Shown: one piece after another, positions 20,409 through 32,278 of the stretch
Layout: each line of letters starts with the position of its first letter
Numbering within the stretch: the stretch's first letter is position 1
Origin: Sphingomonas sp. PP-F2F-A104-K0414
Lineage (GTDB): Bacteria > Pseudomonadota > Alphaproteobacteria > Sphingomonadales > Sphingomonadaceae
Assembly (NCBI RefSeq): GCF_004340945.1
Contig: NZ_SLYD01000005.1
Coordinates: forward strand, 124,001-188,000
Length of the DNA: 64,000 nucleotides
Direction of reading: 5' to 3'
Program-made: the position numbers and the translations under genes
The notes under the pieces: generated by a model
Told to the model about the DNA's origin: nothing
Seen by the model: only the letters and a program-made list of their open reading frames with translations
Databases searched by the model: none

Positions 20409-21016
20409 AGTTCGACTCCCTGCCCGACGACCGGGCTCGTGTTGCGCGTGGCATCCTGCGGACGACGCGCGTTCTGGCGGCTGATGTTCTGCGCCTTGAC
20501 GCCGCCACGCTGCCGGTGGGTCAGCACGATCGCACCGATCATCGCGACCAGCAGCACCAGACCGGCACCCTCGAACACGAACAGATAGCGCGTGTAGAGT
20601 AGGTTACCGATCGCCTGGATGTTCGGCACGGTGTCGTCGATCGGAGCAGCGCGGCGCGCGAGCTGGATCGGACCCGTGCTCCACGCGCCGATCGCGATCA
20701 TCACCTCGGCGGCGAGCGCGACGGCCAATGCGAGACCGATCCCGAAATACCGGGCGACGCCTGCGCGAAGCTCGGTGAAGTCGATATCGAGCATCATGAC
20801 GACGAACAGGAACAGCACCGCGACCGCACCGACATAGACGATGACGAGCAGCATCGCGATGAACTCGGCACCGACCAGGATCATGAGGCCGGCCGCGTTG
20901 AAGAACGCGAGGATCAGCCACATCACCGAATGGACCGGGTTGCGCGACGCGATCGTCAGCGCGCCCGACAGGACGACGACGAAGGCGAAGAGGTAAAAGG
21001 CTAAGGCCTGAATCAT
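20405..21016 (-). CDS. nuoJ: NADH-quinone oxidoreductase subunit J
   Basis: 203 residues, five transmembrane helices; the conserved third helix [18 protein letters not shown] is present. The C-terminal tail is basic and hydrophilic ([21 protein letters not shown]). The ATG at 21016 has GACGAGG upstream. It is separated from nuoI by 119 bp holding a palindromic repeat, the only real gap inside the operon. Confidence 0.96.
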   Translation of the reverse strand: MIQALAFYLFAFVVVLSGALTIASRNPVHSVMWLILAFFNAAGLMILVGAEFIAMLLVIVYVGAVAVLFLFVVMMLDIDFTELRAGVARYFGIGLALAVALAAEVMIAIGAWSTGPIQLARRAAPIDDTVPNIQAIGNLLYTRYLFVFEGAGLVLLVAMIGAIVLTHRQRGGVKAQNISRQNARRPQDATRNTSPVVGQGVEL

Positions 21017-21024
21017 GAGGTCCT

Positions 21025-21107
21025 CGTCACCCAAGCGAACGCTGGGGTCTCAAGCCGCGCGGGCGCGCTCTGAAACGGGGAGATCCCAGCCTGCGCTGGG
21101 ACGACGG
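21025..21107. repeat. Paired palindromic repeat, class B, within the nuo operon
   Basis: Two inverted units between nuoI and nuoJ: GTCACCCAAGCGAACGCTGG near 21026 and TCCCAGCCTGCGCTGGGA near 21083. The sequence is somewhat diverged from the class B consensus CCCCAGCGAAAGCTGGGG. Read on the coding (minus) strand it sits just ahead of the nuoJ ribosome binding site. Confidence 0.8.
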
Positions 21108-21135
21108 AGTTAATCTGTGTCATCGCGGCGCTCGC

Positions 21136-21621
21136 TTAACGGTACGGCGCATCGGCGGCAAGGTTCGCCGCGATCGCGCTTTCCCAACGGTCGCCATTAT
21201 CGAGCAGCTTCGACTTGTCGTAGATCAGCTCTTCGCGCGTCTCGGTCGCGAACTCGTAATTCGGTCCCTCGACGATCGCATCGACCGGGCACGCCTCGGC
21301 ACACAGGCCACAGTAGATGCACTTGGTCATATCGATGTCGTAGCGCGTGGTGCGACGCGAACCGTCGTCACGCGGCTCGGCCTCGATCGTGATCGCCTGC
21401 GCAGGACACACGGCCTCGCACAGCTTGCACGCGATGCACCGCTCTTCGCCGTTCGGATAACGACGCAGCGCATGCTCGCCACGGAACCGCGGCGACACCG
21501 GATTGCGCTCGTACGGATAGTTGATCGTCGCCTTTTCCTTGAAGAAATAGCGAAGCGTCAACGCGTGCGCCTTCACGAATTCCCACAGGGTAAACGACTT
21601 GATGATCTGAGCGACGCTCAT
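21136..21621 (-). CDS. nuoI: NADH-quinone oxidoreductase subunit I
   Basis: 161 residues. Carries the two [4Fe-4S] clusters (N6a, N6b) that pass electrons toward Nuo[17 protein letters not shown] and [16 protein letters not shown], each CxxCxxCxxxCP. The N-terminal amphipathic helix and RYPNGEERC segment are normal for alphaproteobacteria. ATG overlaps the nuoH stop by four bases (ATGA). Confidence 0.97.
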   Translation of the reverse strand: MSVAQIIKSFTLWEFVKAHALTLRYFFKEKATINYPYERNPVSPRFRGEHALRRYPNGEERCIACKLCEAVCPAQAITIEAEPRDDGSRRTTRYDIDMTKCIYCGLCAEACPVDAIVEGPNYEFATETREELIYDKSKLLDNGDRWESAIAANLAADAPYR

Positions 21622-22664
21622 GAACCCACTCCAACGCGCGTCAGCATGAGATAGCCCGACACGAGGAAAACCCAGAACAGCGAGACGGGCAGGAAAACCT
21701 TCCAGCCGAGCCGCATTAACTGATCGTAGCGATAGCGCGGCACGGTCGCCTTCACCCAGCTGAACAGGAAGAAGAAGAACAGGATCTTAGCGAACAGCCA
21801 GATGATCCCCGGCACGTAATACAGCGGCGCCCAATCGACCGGGGGCAGCCAGCCGCCCCAGAACAGCGTCGCGTTGAGCGCGCACATCAACAGCACGTTG
21901 GCGTACTCGCCGAGCCAGAACAGCGCGAACGACATCGACGAATATTCGGTCTGGTACCCGGCGACGAGCTCGCTCTCCGCCTCGGTCAGATCGAACGGCG
22001 CACGCTGCGTTTCCGCGAGCGAAGAGATGAAGAACATCACCGCCATCGGGAACATCAACGGGTTGAGGATGTACCCGTTGAAGATCCAGACATGCGACTT
22101 CTGCGCCATCACGATCGCCGACAGGTTGAAGCTGCCGGTCCACAGCACGACCGAAATCAGGATGAAGCCGATCGCGACTTCATACGACACCATCTGCGCG
22201 GCCGCACGAAGCGCCGAATAGAACGGGTATTTCGAGTTCGACGCCCAGCCCGACAGGATGATCCCGTACACGCCGAGCGACGAGGCCGCGAGCACGTAGA
22301 GCAGCCCGACGTTGATGTCCGCGAGCACGACGCCGACGCCGAACGGCACCACCGCCCAGACGATCAGTGCGACCGTGAAGGTGATAATGGGGGCGAGCAG
22401 GAACAGCGTGCGGTTGGCGGCTGCGGGGACGATCGTCTCCTGCAGGAACACCTTCAGGCCGTCGGCAAAGCTCTGCAGCAAGCCGAACGGACCGACGACG
22501 TTCGGACCACGCCGCAGCGCCATCGCCGCCCAGATCTTACGATCGGCATAGATGATCATCGCTACTGCCAGCATCAGCGGCAGCGCGATCACGAGTATGT
22601 CGATGATCGTCGCGAGGAAGAACGCCCAGTCGTAACCGAGCGAGGATTCGAACCAGGAGATCAT
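21618..22664 (-). CDS. nuoH: NADH-quinone oxidoreductase subunit H
   Basis: 348 residues, eight transmembrane helices. Forms the quinone-binding chamber with NuoB and NuoD. Recognisable segments: [24 protein letters not shown], the acidic loop [20 protein letters not shown] and [20 protein letters not shown]. The ATG overlaps the nuoG stop (ATGA). Confidence 0.97.
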   Translation of the reverse strand: MISWFESSLGYDWAFFLATIIDILVIALPLMLAVAMIIYADRKIWAAMALRRGPNVVGPFGLLQSFADGLKVFLQETIVPAAANRTLFLLAPIITFTVALIVWAVVPFGVGVVLADINVGLLYVLAASSLGVYGIILSGWASNSKYPFYSALRAAAQMVSYEVAIGFILISVVLWTGSFNLSAIVMAQKSHVWIFNGYILNPLMFPMAVMFFISSLAETQRAPFDLTEAESELVAGYQTEYSSMSFALFWLGEYANVLLMCALNATLFWGGWLPPVDWAPLYYVPGIIWLFAKILFFFFLFSWVKATVPRYRYDQLMRLGWKVFLPVSLFWVFLVSGYLMLTRVGVGS

Positions 22665-24654
22665 TCGGCTGCCTCCGCGTAGTCTTCCCCGTGGAGAAGT
22701 TCGGCCGAGCAGCGCTGCATCGTCGGCGACGCACGGCAGATCGCGTTGGTCAGATAGAAGTCCTTGATCGGATAGCCGGCGAGGACGCCCTGCCCTTCAC
22801 CCGAAAGCGAAGGCGGATTCCACTCGAACGTCGCGAGCGCCTGATGACGCAGCGCAGGCACGTCGGCGTACATTTCCTCGCGAAGACCCTCGAAGCTGTC
22901 GAACGGCAGCGTGTGGCCGAGCGTATCGGACAGCGCGCGGAAGATCGACCAGTCGTCACGCGCGTCGCCGGGTGCGAACACCGCGCGCTCGCCGCGCTGG
23001 ACGCGACCTTCGAGATTGACCCACGTGCCGGACTTCTCCGCGTAGGTGACACCCGGCAGGATGACGTCGGCAGCCGCCGCACCCTTGTCGCCGTGATGCC
23101 CCACGAACACCTTGAAGCCTGCGAACTTCGAATAATCGACCTCGTCCGCGCCGAGGAAGAAGCCGAGCTTCGCCCCCATCACGTCGGCGATACCGCCCTT
23201 CTGCGCATAGCCGAGCATCAGCCCGCCCATCCGCGAGGCCGCCATGTGGACGACGTTGAACCCGTTCCAGTCCGCCTTCACGAGACCCAGCGTATCGACC
23301 AGCTTCAGCGCAGCCGCATGGCCACCCTTCAGCGCGCCGCCACCGACGATCACCATCGGACGCTCAGCCTTGCCGAACGCCTCGGTCACCGCCTCGGGCA
23401 GATTGCCGAGCAGTGCCAGATCGTCGCCGAGCCACTCGACCTTGTACGTCAGGTCCGTCTCCGGCCCGATCGCGAAGACCTTCGCGCCCTTCTTGATCGC
23501 TTTCCGAACCCGCGTGTTCACCAGCGGCGCTTCCCAGCGCAGGTTGGTCCCCACTAGCAGGATCGCGTCGGCACGCTCGGTACCGGCAATAGTCGTGTTG
23601 AAATTGACCGCGGCGATGCTCGTCGCGTCATAGTCCATGCCGGTCTGACGGCCTTCGAGCAGACTCGACCCCATCTTCGCCAGCAACGCCTTGGCGGCGT
23701 ACATCGTCTCGCAATCGACCAGATCGCCGGCGACAGCCGCCACGCTCGACCCAGCGTTCACAGCCTTGATCGCTGCGAAAGCCTCATCCCACGTCGCGGG
23801 AACCAGCTTGCCGTTCACGCGGACATACGGCTTGTCGAGGCGACGACGGACGAGGCCGTCGATCGCGTGGCGCGTCTTGTCGGTCGCCCACTCCTCGTTC
23901 ACGTCCTCGTTGATCCGCGGCACGCAGCGGAGCACCTGGCGACCACGGCTGTCGAGCCGGATGTTGGTGCCGACCGCGTCCATCACGTCGATCGTCAGCG
24001 TCTTGCGCAATTCCCAAGGACGCGCCTCGAACGCATACGGCTTCGACGTCAGCGCGCCCACCGGGCACAGATCGACGACGTTGCCGGAGAGTTCGCTCTT
24101 GACCGCATTCTCGAGATACGAGGTGATCTGCATGTCCTCACCACGGAAGATCGCACCGATCTCCTCGACGCCGGACACTTCCTCGGCGAACCGGATGCAG
24201 CGCGTGCACTGGATGCAGCGGGTCATGACCGTCTTGACGATCGGGCCCATGTACTTCTCGGTGACCGCGCGCTTGTTCTCGTCATAGCGCGAATGGCCGC
24301 GACCGTACGCGACCGACTGGTCCTGCAGATCGCACTCGCCGCCCTGATCGCAGATCGGGCAATCGAGCGGATGGTTGATCAGCAGGAATTCCATGATGCC
24401 CTCGCGGGCATTCTTCACCATCGGCGAGTTGGTGAAGATCTCCTGCTTGTCCGCCGCCGGCAGCGCACACGACGCCTGCGGCTTGGGCGGACCAGGCTTC
24501 ACCTCGACCAGGCACATCCGGCAATTGCCAGCGATGCTGAGGCGCTCATGATAACAGAAACGCGGGATTTCCTTGCCGGCAAGCTCACACGCCTGCAGCA
24601 CGGTGGCGCCCTGCGGCACCTCGATCTCTACGCCATCGACTTTGACTAAGGGCA

Positions 24655-24655
<1 letters not shown>
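22661..24655 (-). CDS. nuoG: NADH-quinone oxidoreductase subunit G
   Basis: 664 residues. Iron-sulfur subunit of the peripheral arm. The N-terminal [2Fe-2S] domain has [15 protein letters not shown] with a later Cys. The His-Cys cluster is in [18 protein letters not shown] and the [4Fe-4S] sites in [16 protein letters not shown] and [10 protein letters not shown] molybdopterin-oxidoreductase-like domain without cofactor follows. The ATG at 24655 ([14 protein letters not shown]) shares one base with the nuoF stop. Confidence 0.97.
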
Positions 24656-25955
<1,300 letters not shown>

Positions 25956-25956
<1 letters not shown>

Positions 25957-26624
25957 CAGGCCCACTCCCCCCGGTAATCGTGGTTCGCGTCGACCATCGC
26001 CTTCAGCGAGGTCGGGCCGCCTTCGGGGCAGCTTGCGCGACGACCGAATTGCGGCCCCGGCGTCGGGTGCCCGCCATTGGCCAGCGCCTCGAGGATCTCG
26101 GTCGTCTTGTCGTAATCGAGGTCTTCGAAGTTATCGTCGTTGATCTGCACCATCGGCGCGTTCGCGCACGTGCCCAGGCACTCGACCTCGGTCAACGTGA
26201 ACATGCCGTCCGGCGTCGTGCCGCCCTTGACCAGCCCGCGGTTCTTGCACGCAGCCAGAACGTCGTCCGACCCACGCAGCATGCACGGCGTGGTGCCGCA
26301 AACCTGGACGTGGAAGCGACCGACGGGCGCCAGATTGAACATCGTGTAGAAGGTCACGACCTCATACACGCGCATGTACGGCACGCTGATCTGACGCGCG
26401 ACGAACTCGATCACCGGCACCGGCAACCAGCCCTGCGTCTGCGTTTCCGCGCCGACCTGGCGCTGCGCCAGATCGAGCAACGGGATCGACGCCGACTGCT
26501 CGCGACCCTTGGGATAGCGCCCGAGAATCTCGTTCGCCTTCACCTGGTTCTCGTCCGTCCACGCGAACGAACCCCATCGAGCGCGGGTCTCGGCCTCGTC
26601 GGGAATTTTCGGAGCTTCAGCCAT
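25956..26624 (-). CDS. nuoE: NADH-quinone oxidoreductase subunit E
   Basis: 222 residues. Thioredoxin-like fold carrying the [2Fe-2S] cluster N1a, with ligands in [14 protein letters not shown] and [15 protein letters not shown]. The C-terminus has an extension ([20 protein letters not shown]) as in other alphaproteobacterial and mitochondrial NuoE/24-kDa proteins. ATG shares one base with the nuoD stop. Confidence 0.97.
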
Positions 26625-27859
26625 CAGCGGTCACATTCACCAAAAACGATATCCATCGCGCCGAGGATCGCGGTCGTATCTGCCAGCATGTGGCCCTTCG
26701 CCATGAAGTCCATGGCCTGCAGATGCGAGAACGCGGTCGGGCGGATCTTGCAGCGGTACGGCTTGTTCGAGCCATCGGCGACCAGATACACGCCGAACTC
26801 GCCCTTGGGGCTCTCGGTCGCGACATAGACGTCGCCGGCGGGCACGTGGAAGCCCTCGGTGTAGAGCTTGAAGTGATGGATCAGCGCTTCCATCGATTGC
26901 TTCATTTCGCCACGCTTGGGCGGCACGACCTTGCGATCGAGCGACGCGATCGGCCCCTCGGGCATGTCGCGCAGGCACTGCTTCATGATCCGCGCGGACT
27001 GACGCACTTCCTCGACGCGCACCATGAACCGGTCATAGCAATCGCCGCGCGTGCCGACCGGCACTTCGAAGTCCATCTTCGCGTAGGCGTCATAGGGCTG
27101 CGACTTGCGCAGATCCCAGGCGATCCCCGAGCCGCGGATCATCGGGCCGGAAAAGCCCCACTTGATCGCGTCGTCGCGGCTGACCACGGCGATGTCGACG
27201 TTGCGCTGCTTGAAGATGCGGTTGTCCGCGACAAGCGAGATCGCATCCTCGAACAGCCGCGGCAGGCGCGTGTCGAGCCAGTCGCCGATGTCGGCGAGCA
27301 GCTTCAGCGGCGCGTCCTGATGCACGCCACCGGGACGGAAATAGTTCGAATGCATGCGGGCGCCGGAAACGCGCTCGAAGAAGTTCATGCAGTCTTCGCG
27401 GATCTCGAACAGCCACAGGTTCGGCGTCATCGCGCCGACGTCCATGACATGCGACCCGAGGTTCAACATGTGGTTCGAGATGCGGGTCAGTTCGGCAAAG
27501 AACACCCGCAGATACTGCGCACGCTCGGGCACTTCGAGGTCGAGCAGCTTCTCGACCGCCAACACCCAGCTATGCTCCATGCACAGCGGCGAGCAATAAT
27601 CGAGACGATCGAAATACGGCAGCGCCTGCGTGTAGGTCTTGTATTCGATCAGCTTCTCGGTGCCGCGGTGGAGCAAGCCGACATGCGGATCGACGCGCTC
27701 GACGATCTCGCCGTCGAGTTCCATGACGAGCCGAAGCACGCCGTGCGCGGCCGGATGCTGCGGACCGAAGTTGATCGTGTAGTTCTGGATCGTGACGTCG
27801 CCGGTCGTCGGATCGGCTGCGTCGGCTTCACCCAGAAGCTCTTCGACATACAGACTCAC
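26624..27859 (-). CDS. nuoD: NADH-quinone oxidoreductase subunit D
   Basis: 411 residues, the 49-kDa subunit related to the large subunit of NiFe hydrogenases. It lines the quinone site: [21 protein letters not shown] with the conserved His residues, then [18 protein letters not shown], and the C-terminal [12 protein letters not shown] start at 27859 overlaps the nuoC stop by four bases. Confidence 0.97.
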   Translation of the reverse strand: MSLYVEELLGEADAADPTTGDVTIQNYTINFGPQHPAAHGVLRLVMELDGEIVERVDPHVGLLHRGTEKLIEYKTYTQALPYFDRLDYCSPLCMEHSWVLAVEKLLDLEVPERAQYLRVFFAELTRISNHMLNLGSHVMDVGAMTPNLWLFEIREDCMNFFERVSGARMHSNYFRPGGVHQDAPLKLLADIGDWLDTRLPRLFEDAISLVADNRIFKQRNVDIAVVSRDDAIKWGFSGPMIRGSGIAWDLRKSQPYDAYAKMDFEVPVGTRGDCYDRFMVRVEEVRQSARIMKQCLRDMPEGPIASLDRKVVPPKRGEMKQSMEALIHHFKLYTEGFHVPAGDVYVATESPKGEFGVYLVADGSNKPYRCKIRPTAFSHLQAMDFMAKGHMLADTTAILGAMDIVFGECDR

Positions 27860-28680
27860 TGGTTCTGTCCTCCACCCTTGGTCGGGACCACGTCCGGGTT
27901 CGCAGGCTTCGGCGTCGCATCGGACTCCGACTTGCCGGCGCCCGTCTGCGCGGTCGACTCGGTGCTCTTGGGTTCGGTCGGCGCCTGGGTCGGCGACTGC
28001 GCCGCGTTGGCCTTGACGATCGTGTCCGCCGACAAGGGAGTCTGCGCACCCTTGGCCTGGGGCAAGGCGCCCTTCTCGTCACCGGGGAGCACGTAGTTCG
28101 CACCCTCCCACGGACTCATGAAATCGAACGTACGGAAATCCTGCGCAAGCTGCACGGGCTCGTACACGACGCGCTTCGACTCTTCCGAATAGCGCAGCTC
28201 GACATACCCGGTCAGCGGAAAGTCCTTGCGCTGCGGATGACCGCGGAAGCCGTAGTCGGTCAGGATGCGCCGCAGGTCCGGATTGCCGCTGAACAGCACG
28301 CCGTACATGTCGTACACTTCGCGCTCGAGCCAGCCCGCGACCGGCCAGATGTCCGTCACCGACGGCACCGGCTTCTCCTCGTCGGTCGCGACATGGACGC
28401 GCAGGCGATGGTTCCGCGTCAGCGACAGCATGCAATAGACGACGTCGAACCGCTCAGTGCGATCCGGATAGTCGACGCCGGCGATCTCCATGAGCTGCTG
28501 ATAGGCAAGCCCCGGCGTGTCGCGCAGCGCGATCATCGCGTCATACAGGTCTTCGCGACGAACGTGCAGCGCGACTTCGCCGACATGGTCGACCGCGTCG
28601 AGCAGCATGCCGCCGAGCGCCGCGCGGGCGCTGTCGATCACACCGTCGTTCGACGTGTATGCTGGTGCGGGAGCCCTCAA
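27856..28680 (-). CDS. nuoC: NADH-quinone oxidoreductase subunit C, with low-complexity C-terminal tail
   Basis: 274 residues. The 30-kDa subunit core (about 1-200) includes [38 protein letters not shown] and [18 protein letters not shown]. After [19 protein letters not shown] the protein continues for some 70 residues rich in Pro, Thr, Ser, Ala, Gln and Lys, probably disordered. Start is TTG at 28680, overlapping the nuoB stop (TTGA) with GGGAGC upstream. Confidence 0.95.
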   Translation of the reverse strand: MRAPAPAYTSNDGVIDSARAALGGMLLDAVDHVGEVALHVRREDLYDAMIALRDTPGLAYQQLMEIAGVDYPDRTERFDVVYCMLSLTRNHRLRVHVATDEEKPVPSVTDIWPVAGWLEREVYDMYGVLFSGNPDLRRILTDYGFRGHPQRKDFPLTGYVELRYSEESKRVVYEPVQLAQDFRTFDFMSPWEGANYVLPGDEKGALPQAKGAQTPLSADTIVKANAAQSPTQAPTEPKSTESTAQTGAGKSESDATPKPANPDVVPTKGGGQNQ

Positions 28681-29225
28681 CGCTCGATGCTCCCGGACCG
28701 CCGGATCTTCCGCTGCAACTGCATGATGCCGTACAGCAATGCCTCAGCCGTCGGCGGGCACCCGGGAACGTAGATGTCCACCGGCACGATCCGATCGCAG
28801 CCACGCACGACGCTGTAGCTGTAATGATAATAGCCGCCGCCGTTCGCGCACGATCCCATCGAGATCACGTACTTCGGCTCGGACATCTGGTCGTAGACCT
28901 TGCGGAGTGCCGGGGCCATCTTGTTGCAGAGCGTACCAGCGACGATCATCACGTCCGACTGGCGCGGCGACGCGCGCGGTGCGGCGCCGAAGCGCTCCAG
29001 ATCGTAGCGCGGCATGTTGACGTGGATCATCTCGACCGCGCAGCACGCGAGCCCGAACGTCATCCACCACAGCGAGCCGGTACGCGCCCACTGGAACAAC
29101 TCCTCGGTAGACGTGACAAGAAAACCCTTATCCGTCAGTTCACCGTTCAAACCGTCGAAAAAGCCCTGGTCGGGTGGCACCAGCGAACTGGGCGAACCGG
29201 GTGCGGGCTGAAGCTCTACTCCCAA
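28677..29225 (-). CDS. nuoB: NADH-quinone oxidoreductase subunit B
   Basis: 182 residues. Holds cluster N2, the last iron-sulfur centre before quinone: [13 protein letters not shown] with tandem Cys, [12 protein letters not shown] and [15 protein letters not shown] place the start at TTG 29225 (reads [10 protein letters not shown]), which has AAGGGAG seven bases upstream; the ATG at 29246 would give seven extra residues and a larger overlap with nuoA. Either way the start lies inside the 3' end of nuoA. Confidence 0.94.
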   Translation of the reverse strand: MGVELQPAPGSPSSLVPPDQGFFDGLNGELTDKGFLVTSTEELFQWARTGSLWWMTFGLACCAVEMIHVNMPRYDLERFGAAPRASPRQSDVMIVAGTLCNKMAPALRKVYDQMSEPKYVISMGSCANGGGYYHYSYSVVRGCDRIVPVDIYVPGCPPTAEALLYGIMQLQRKIRRSGSIER

Positions 29226-29590
29226 TCGAGTGCTCCCTTCTTCCATGCGTAGACGAGGCCGAGGGCCAATTCGCCGATAAAGATCATCATCGAAATCCAC
29301 GCGGTCCAGCCGAGCGTGAAGACCGAGACAGCCCAGGGATACAGGAACGCGGCCTCGAGATCGAAGATGATGAAGAGGATGGCGATCAGGTAGAAGCGTA
29401 CGTCGAACTGGCTACGCGGATCCTCGAATGCGGGAAAGCCGCACTCGTATTCGCTGAGCTTTTCAGGCGTAGGCTTGTGTGACCCCGTGAGGCGCGAGAC
29501 GGCCATCGGCAGGAACACGAACGTGCTCGACAATGCGATGGCGATCCCGAGGAACAGGAGGATCGGAAGATAGTGCGACAGGTCGACCAA
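29216..29590 (-). CDS. nuoA: NADH-quinone oxidoreductase subunit A
   Basis: 124 residues, three transmembrane helices, first gene of the complex I operon. The conserved loop [42 protein letters not shown] is recognisable in parts ([21 protein letters not shown]). Start is TTG at 29590 with GAGAAG upstream; no ATG lies before the first helix. The operon promoter should be in the 29591-29700 interval. Confidence 0.96.
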   Translation of the reverse strand: MVDLSHYLPILLFLGIAIALSSTFVFLPMAVSRLTGSHKPTPEKLSEYECGFPAFEDPRSQFDVRFYLIAILFIIFDLEAAFLYPWAVSVFTLGWTAWISMMIFIGELALGLVYAWKKGALDWE

Positions 29591-29775
29591 ATTGCTTCTC
29601 GCAAGTGCGAACGGAACGGGGCCGCTTTAGGCCGATGGGGGGTTCGGGGCAAGGCTCGGGGGGTGTGAGAATCACTCGCAAGTGGAGGGACGGGGGTGGT
29701 GGGAAACATGCGTTACTTGGCGCGCCGATGACTGCGGCCGCGACTTCCACTGAATGTCGGGGACGTCACCGAACC

Positions 29776-29875
29776 ATGCCCGCCACCCCGGACTGGTTCC
29801 GAGGTCCACGGTGCCGCACACCAGCGGCGGCGAGAATGCGGAACGGTGGATGCCGGAACAAGCCCGGCATGACGG
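29776..29875. repeat. Diverged paired palindromic repeat, class F
   Basis: One arm is CACCCCGGACTGGTTCCGAG near 29778, an imperfect palindrome around GGACTGGTTCC. The other is TGCCGGAACAAGCCCGGCAT at 29850-29869, a palindrome with loop around GGAACAAGCC. Arms are in opposite orientation about 60 bp apart. Confidence 0.6.
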
Positions 29876-29930
29876 ACCGAGCCGGGGTCGACGCCGTTGC
29901 GCTGTTGACCCCACTCTGGCCTTTACGCTC

Positions 29931-30028
29931 CCCCATCCGTCACCCCAGCGAAAGCTCGGGTATCGTGGTTGGCGGGCGCGGCGACCATCACGGGGATATC
30001 CCAGCTTTCGCTGGGGTGACGGATGGGG
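29931..30028. repeat. Paired palindromic repeat, class B
   Basis: Inverted units CCCCAGCGAAAGCTCGGG (left) and CCCAGCTTTCGCTGGGG (right), bounded by CCCCATCCGTCACCCC and its exact complement GGGGTGACGGATGGGG. The whole element folds into one long stem. Confidence 0.85.
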
Positions 30029-30093
30029 ATGGCAGTCGGATTGGGAGCGGGAGTAACCGAATTCGGTCCCAGTTGCCCTCTTCACAATCCAAC

Positions 30094-30906
30094 TTAGCGC
30101 AGTGCGCCGGCCACCAGCTTATGCAGCCGCGAATGCAGCGCGTCGTTCGCCGCAAGAAACTCATTACGCTCCATCGCGCGATCGCCACCGCGGAAGTCGG
30201 TAACGAAACCGCCGGCTTCCTTCACCAGCAACATGCCAGCCGCAACATCCCAAGGCTTCAGGTTCGATTCCCAGAACCCGTCAAACCGGCCCGCAGCAAG
30301 CCAAGCCAGATCAAGCGCCGCAGCGCCCAAACGACGGATCCCCGCAACCTCAGGTGCAACCGCGCCAAAAATCCGGCTCCACTGCGCGAAGTCGCCATGC
30401 CCTAGGAACGGAATCCCCGTAGCGATCAGCGATTCGGAGAGATCGCGCCGCGACGACACGCGCAAGCGCTGGTCGGTGAGCCATGCCCCCCGGCCCTTCT
30501 CGGCCCAGAAGCTCTCGTCGGTCAGCGGCTGATACACCAATGCGGTGGTAACCTCTCGCTTGCCGTTCGGCATCGGCTCCTCGACCGCGATCGAGATGCA
30601 GAAATGCGGGATGCCGTGGAGGAAGTTCGACGTCCCATCCAACGGATCGACGATGAACCGCGGCTTGTTCGGGTCACCCTCGACCTCGCCGCGCTCCTCC
30701 ATCAGCATGCCCCAGTCGGGACGCGCGTGCGAAAGTTCTTCGAAGATCGTCTGCTCGGCGCGCTGGTCGGCCTGGCTGACGAAGTCGGCCGGACCCTTGC
30801 GGCTCACCTGGAGCTGCTGGACCTCGTTGAAGTCGCGACGCAGACGCGGCGCGGCCTTGCGGGCGGCGCGCTCGATGACGGTCATGATGCCGGAATGGCT
30901 GGGCAT
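30094..30906 (-). CDS. suhB: Inositol monophosphatase family protein
   Basis: 270 residues. Mg-dependent phosphatase of the IMPase/SuhB family. Metal-binding motifs are present: GMLMEERGE (Glu), FIVDPLDGTSNFLHGIPHF (Asp, Asp) and KPWDVAAGMLLVKEAGG (Asp). Acts on inositol monophosphates or related sugar phosphates; a role like E. coli SuhB in rRNA transcription is possible but not readable here. The C-terminus lies next to repeats upstream of nuoA. Confidence 0.92.
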   Translation of the reverse strand: MPSHSGIMTVIERAARKAAPRLRRDFNEVQQLQVSRKGPADFVSQADQRAEQTIFEELSHARPDWGMLMEERGEVEGDPNKPRFIVDPLDGTSNFLHGIPHFCISIAVEEPMPNGKREVTTALVYQPLTDESFWAEKGRGAWLTDQRLRVSSRRDLSESLIATGIPFLGHGDFAQWSRIFGAVAPEVAGIRRLGAAALDLAWLAAGRFDGFWESNLKPWDVAAGMLLVKEAGGFVTDFRGGDRAMERNEFLAANDALHSRLHKLVAGALR

Positions 30907-30914
30907 TAGAAATC

Positions 30915-31014
30915 TCCTCCCCTCCCGCTTGCGGGAGGGGTCGGGGGAGGGCTTGAACCAATACGCGAAGCTGGAAGAAGGCCCTCCCCTAACCCCTCCC
31001 GCAAGCGGAAGGGG
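30915..31014. repeat. Paired palindromic repeat, class A variant
   Basis: Left unit is CCCTCCCGCTTGCGGGAGGG (30918-30937), a near-perfect palindrome. The right unit is CCCCTCCCGCAAGCGGAAGGGG in the same interval, inverted, near 30993-31014. It lies between efp and the suhB-type gene on the same strand and may affect read-through. Confidence 0.8.
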
Positions 31015-31017
31015 AAT

Positions 31018-31581
31018 TTAGTCCGCGCGCCTAACGTAGGTCTGCTCGTAGACATCGACGACGATCCGCGTGCCCGCACCGATATGCGGTGGCACCATAA
31101 CGCGCACGCCATTTTCTAGCACGGCAGGCTTATACGAAGACGAAGCCGTCTGCCCCTTAACAACAGCATCCGCCTCGACGATCAACGCCTCGATCGTATC
31201 GGGCAGCTGGACCGAGATCGGCCGCTCTTCCCAGAGCTCCATCACCACGTCCATGCCGTCCTGCAGGAACGCTGCGGCGTCGCCAAGGATGTCCGCGTCG
31301 AGCGAGATCTGCTCGTAATTCACCTTGTCCATGAACGTGAGCATGTCGCCCTCGCGGAACAGGAACTGGAAGTCGACGGTCTCGAGCCGCACCTTCTCGA
31401 CGCTCTCGGCGGAGCGGAAGCGGGTGTTGTTCTTGCGGCCGTCGATGAGGTTCTTCATCTCGACCTGCATATAGGCACCGCCCTTGCCGGGCTGGGTGTG
31501 CTGAATCTTGACGGCGCGCCAGATGCCGCCCTCATATTCAAGAATGTTGCCGGGACGAATCTCGACCGCGTTGATCTTCAT
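31018..31581 (-). CDS. efp: Elongation factor P
   Basis: 187 residues, the standard length. Binds between P and E sites and rescues ribosomes stalled at polyproline. Three beta-barrel domains; the tip of domain I is TQPGKGGAY with Lys33 at the position that is post-translationally modified in Lys-type EF-P. No modification genes (epmA/epmB) are in the window. ATG at 31579-31581. Confidence 0.97.
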   Translation of the reverse strand: MKINAVEIRPGNILEYEGGIWRAVKIQHTQPGKGGAYMQVEMKNLIDGRKNNTRFRSAESVEKVRLETVDFQFLFREGDMLTFMDKVNYEQISLDADILGDAAAFLQDGMDVVMELWEERPISVQLPDTIEALIVEADAVVKGQTASSSYKPAVLENGVRVMVPPHIGAGTRIVVDVYEQTYVRRAD

Positions 31582-31668
31582 GACCGATTCCTGCTGGAAA
31601 GAGCTAGGGGCCGTCCGCGAAGCTTGGCCATCAAGGCGTGGCTCTGCGGAAACCCGAAGCGGCGGGCT

Positions 31669-32274
31669 TTAGCGGGCGCGCTCGCGTCCGGCAAGCAGCG
31701 GGTACGGGTTGACGTTCTCACCCTGGTACCACCGCTCACCCGGCTGCATCTTGGTCAGCCCGAAATGCAGGTGGTAATTGCCCGCACCCGCATCGCCGGT
31801 ATCGCCGACATAGCCGAGCGTATCGCCTGCCTTGACCGCCATCCCCTCCCGGATGCCAGCCGCGTACCCGGCAAGGTGCGCATAATAATAGGTCCAACGC
31901 CGGTCGGGCGAACGCACGTACAGCGTGATCCCGCCAAGCCCGCTCTGGAACAGCTTCTCGATCCGACCCGGTGCGGCAGCAACGACGGGTGTGCCGCCCG
32001 GTGCCATGATGTCCGTACCGTGATGCCCGCGTATACCGCCGCCCCGCGCATCGTTCCAGCTATCCGCGATAGCTTTCCGAGGAACGCCGGCCACCGGAAC
32101 GGCCAGAGCCCCAGGCATCACGGTAACAGCATCGACCTCGGCGGAAGGCGCCGGCTTCCGCCAAGGCACCCGCCGCTCGATGCCGCCACCGCTGCTGCCG
32201 AACGACACCATCGACGCAAACCCGCCGACCGCGACGACGATCAGCCCGAGAATGATCCAGAACGTCCGCGTCAT
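31669..32274 (-). CDS. M23 family metallopeptidase (membrane-anchored)
   Basis: 201 residues. An N-terminal hydrophobic helix (about 5-25) acts as anchor or signal. A LytM-type domain follows with HHGTDIMAPGGTPVVAAAPG (HxxxD zinc ligands), YYAHL and NYHLHFG (HxH). All zinc ligands are present, so it is likely an active peptidoglycan endopeptidase in the periplasm. It starts four bases after the neighbouring L,D-transpeptidase gene ends, so the two cell-wall enzymes are probably co-transcribed. Confidence 0.92.
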   Translation of the reverse strand: MTRTFWIILGLIVVAVGGFASMVSFGSSGGGIERRVPWRKPAPSAEVDAVTVMPGALAVPVAGVPRKAIADSWNDARGGGIRGHHGTDIMAPGGTPVVAAAPGRIEKLFQSGLGGITLYVRSPDRRWTYYYAHLAGYAAGIREGMAVKAGDTLGYVGDTGDAGAGNYHLHFGLTKMQPGERWYQGENVNPYPLLAGRERAR

Positions 32275-32278
32275 CGCT

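Larger units (their letters stand above)
29591..30093. other. 503-bp intergenic region upstream of nuoA
   Basis: No gene seen. The first 150-180 bp should carry the nuo promoter, but I cannot identify one convincingly. The rest is repeats: a diverged class F pair (29776-29875) and a class B inverted pair (29931-30028). ORFs across this stretch are low-quality and cross the repeats. Confidence 0.7.

Noticed and set aside
29533..30405. 290-codon ORF across the nuoA upstream region
   Set aside because: Runs through two repeat elements and into the antisense of the inositol monophosphatase gene; no recognisable domain.
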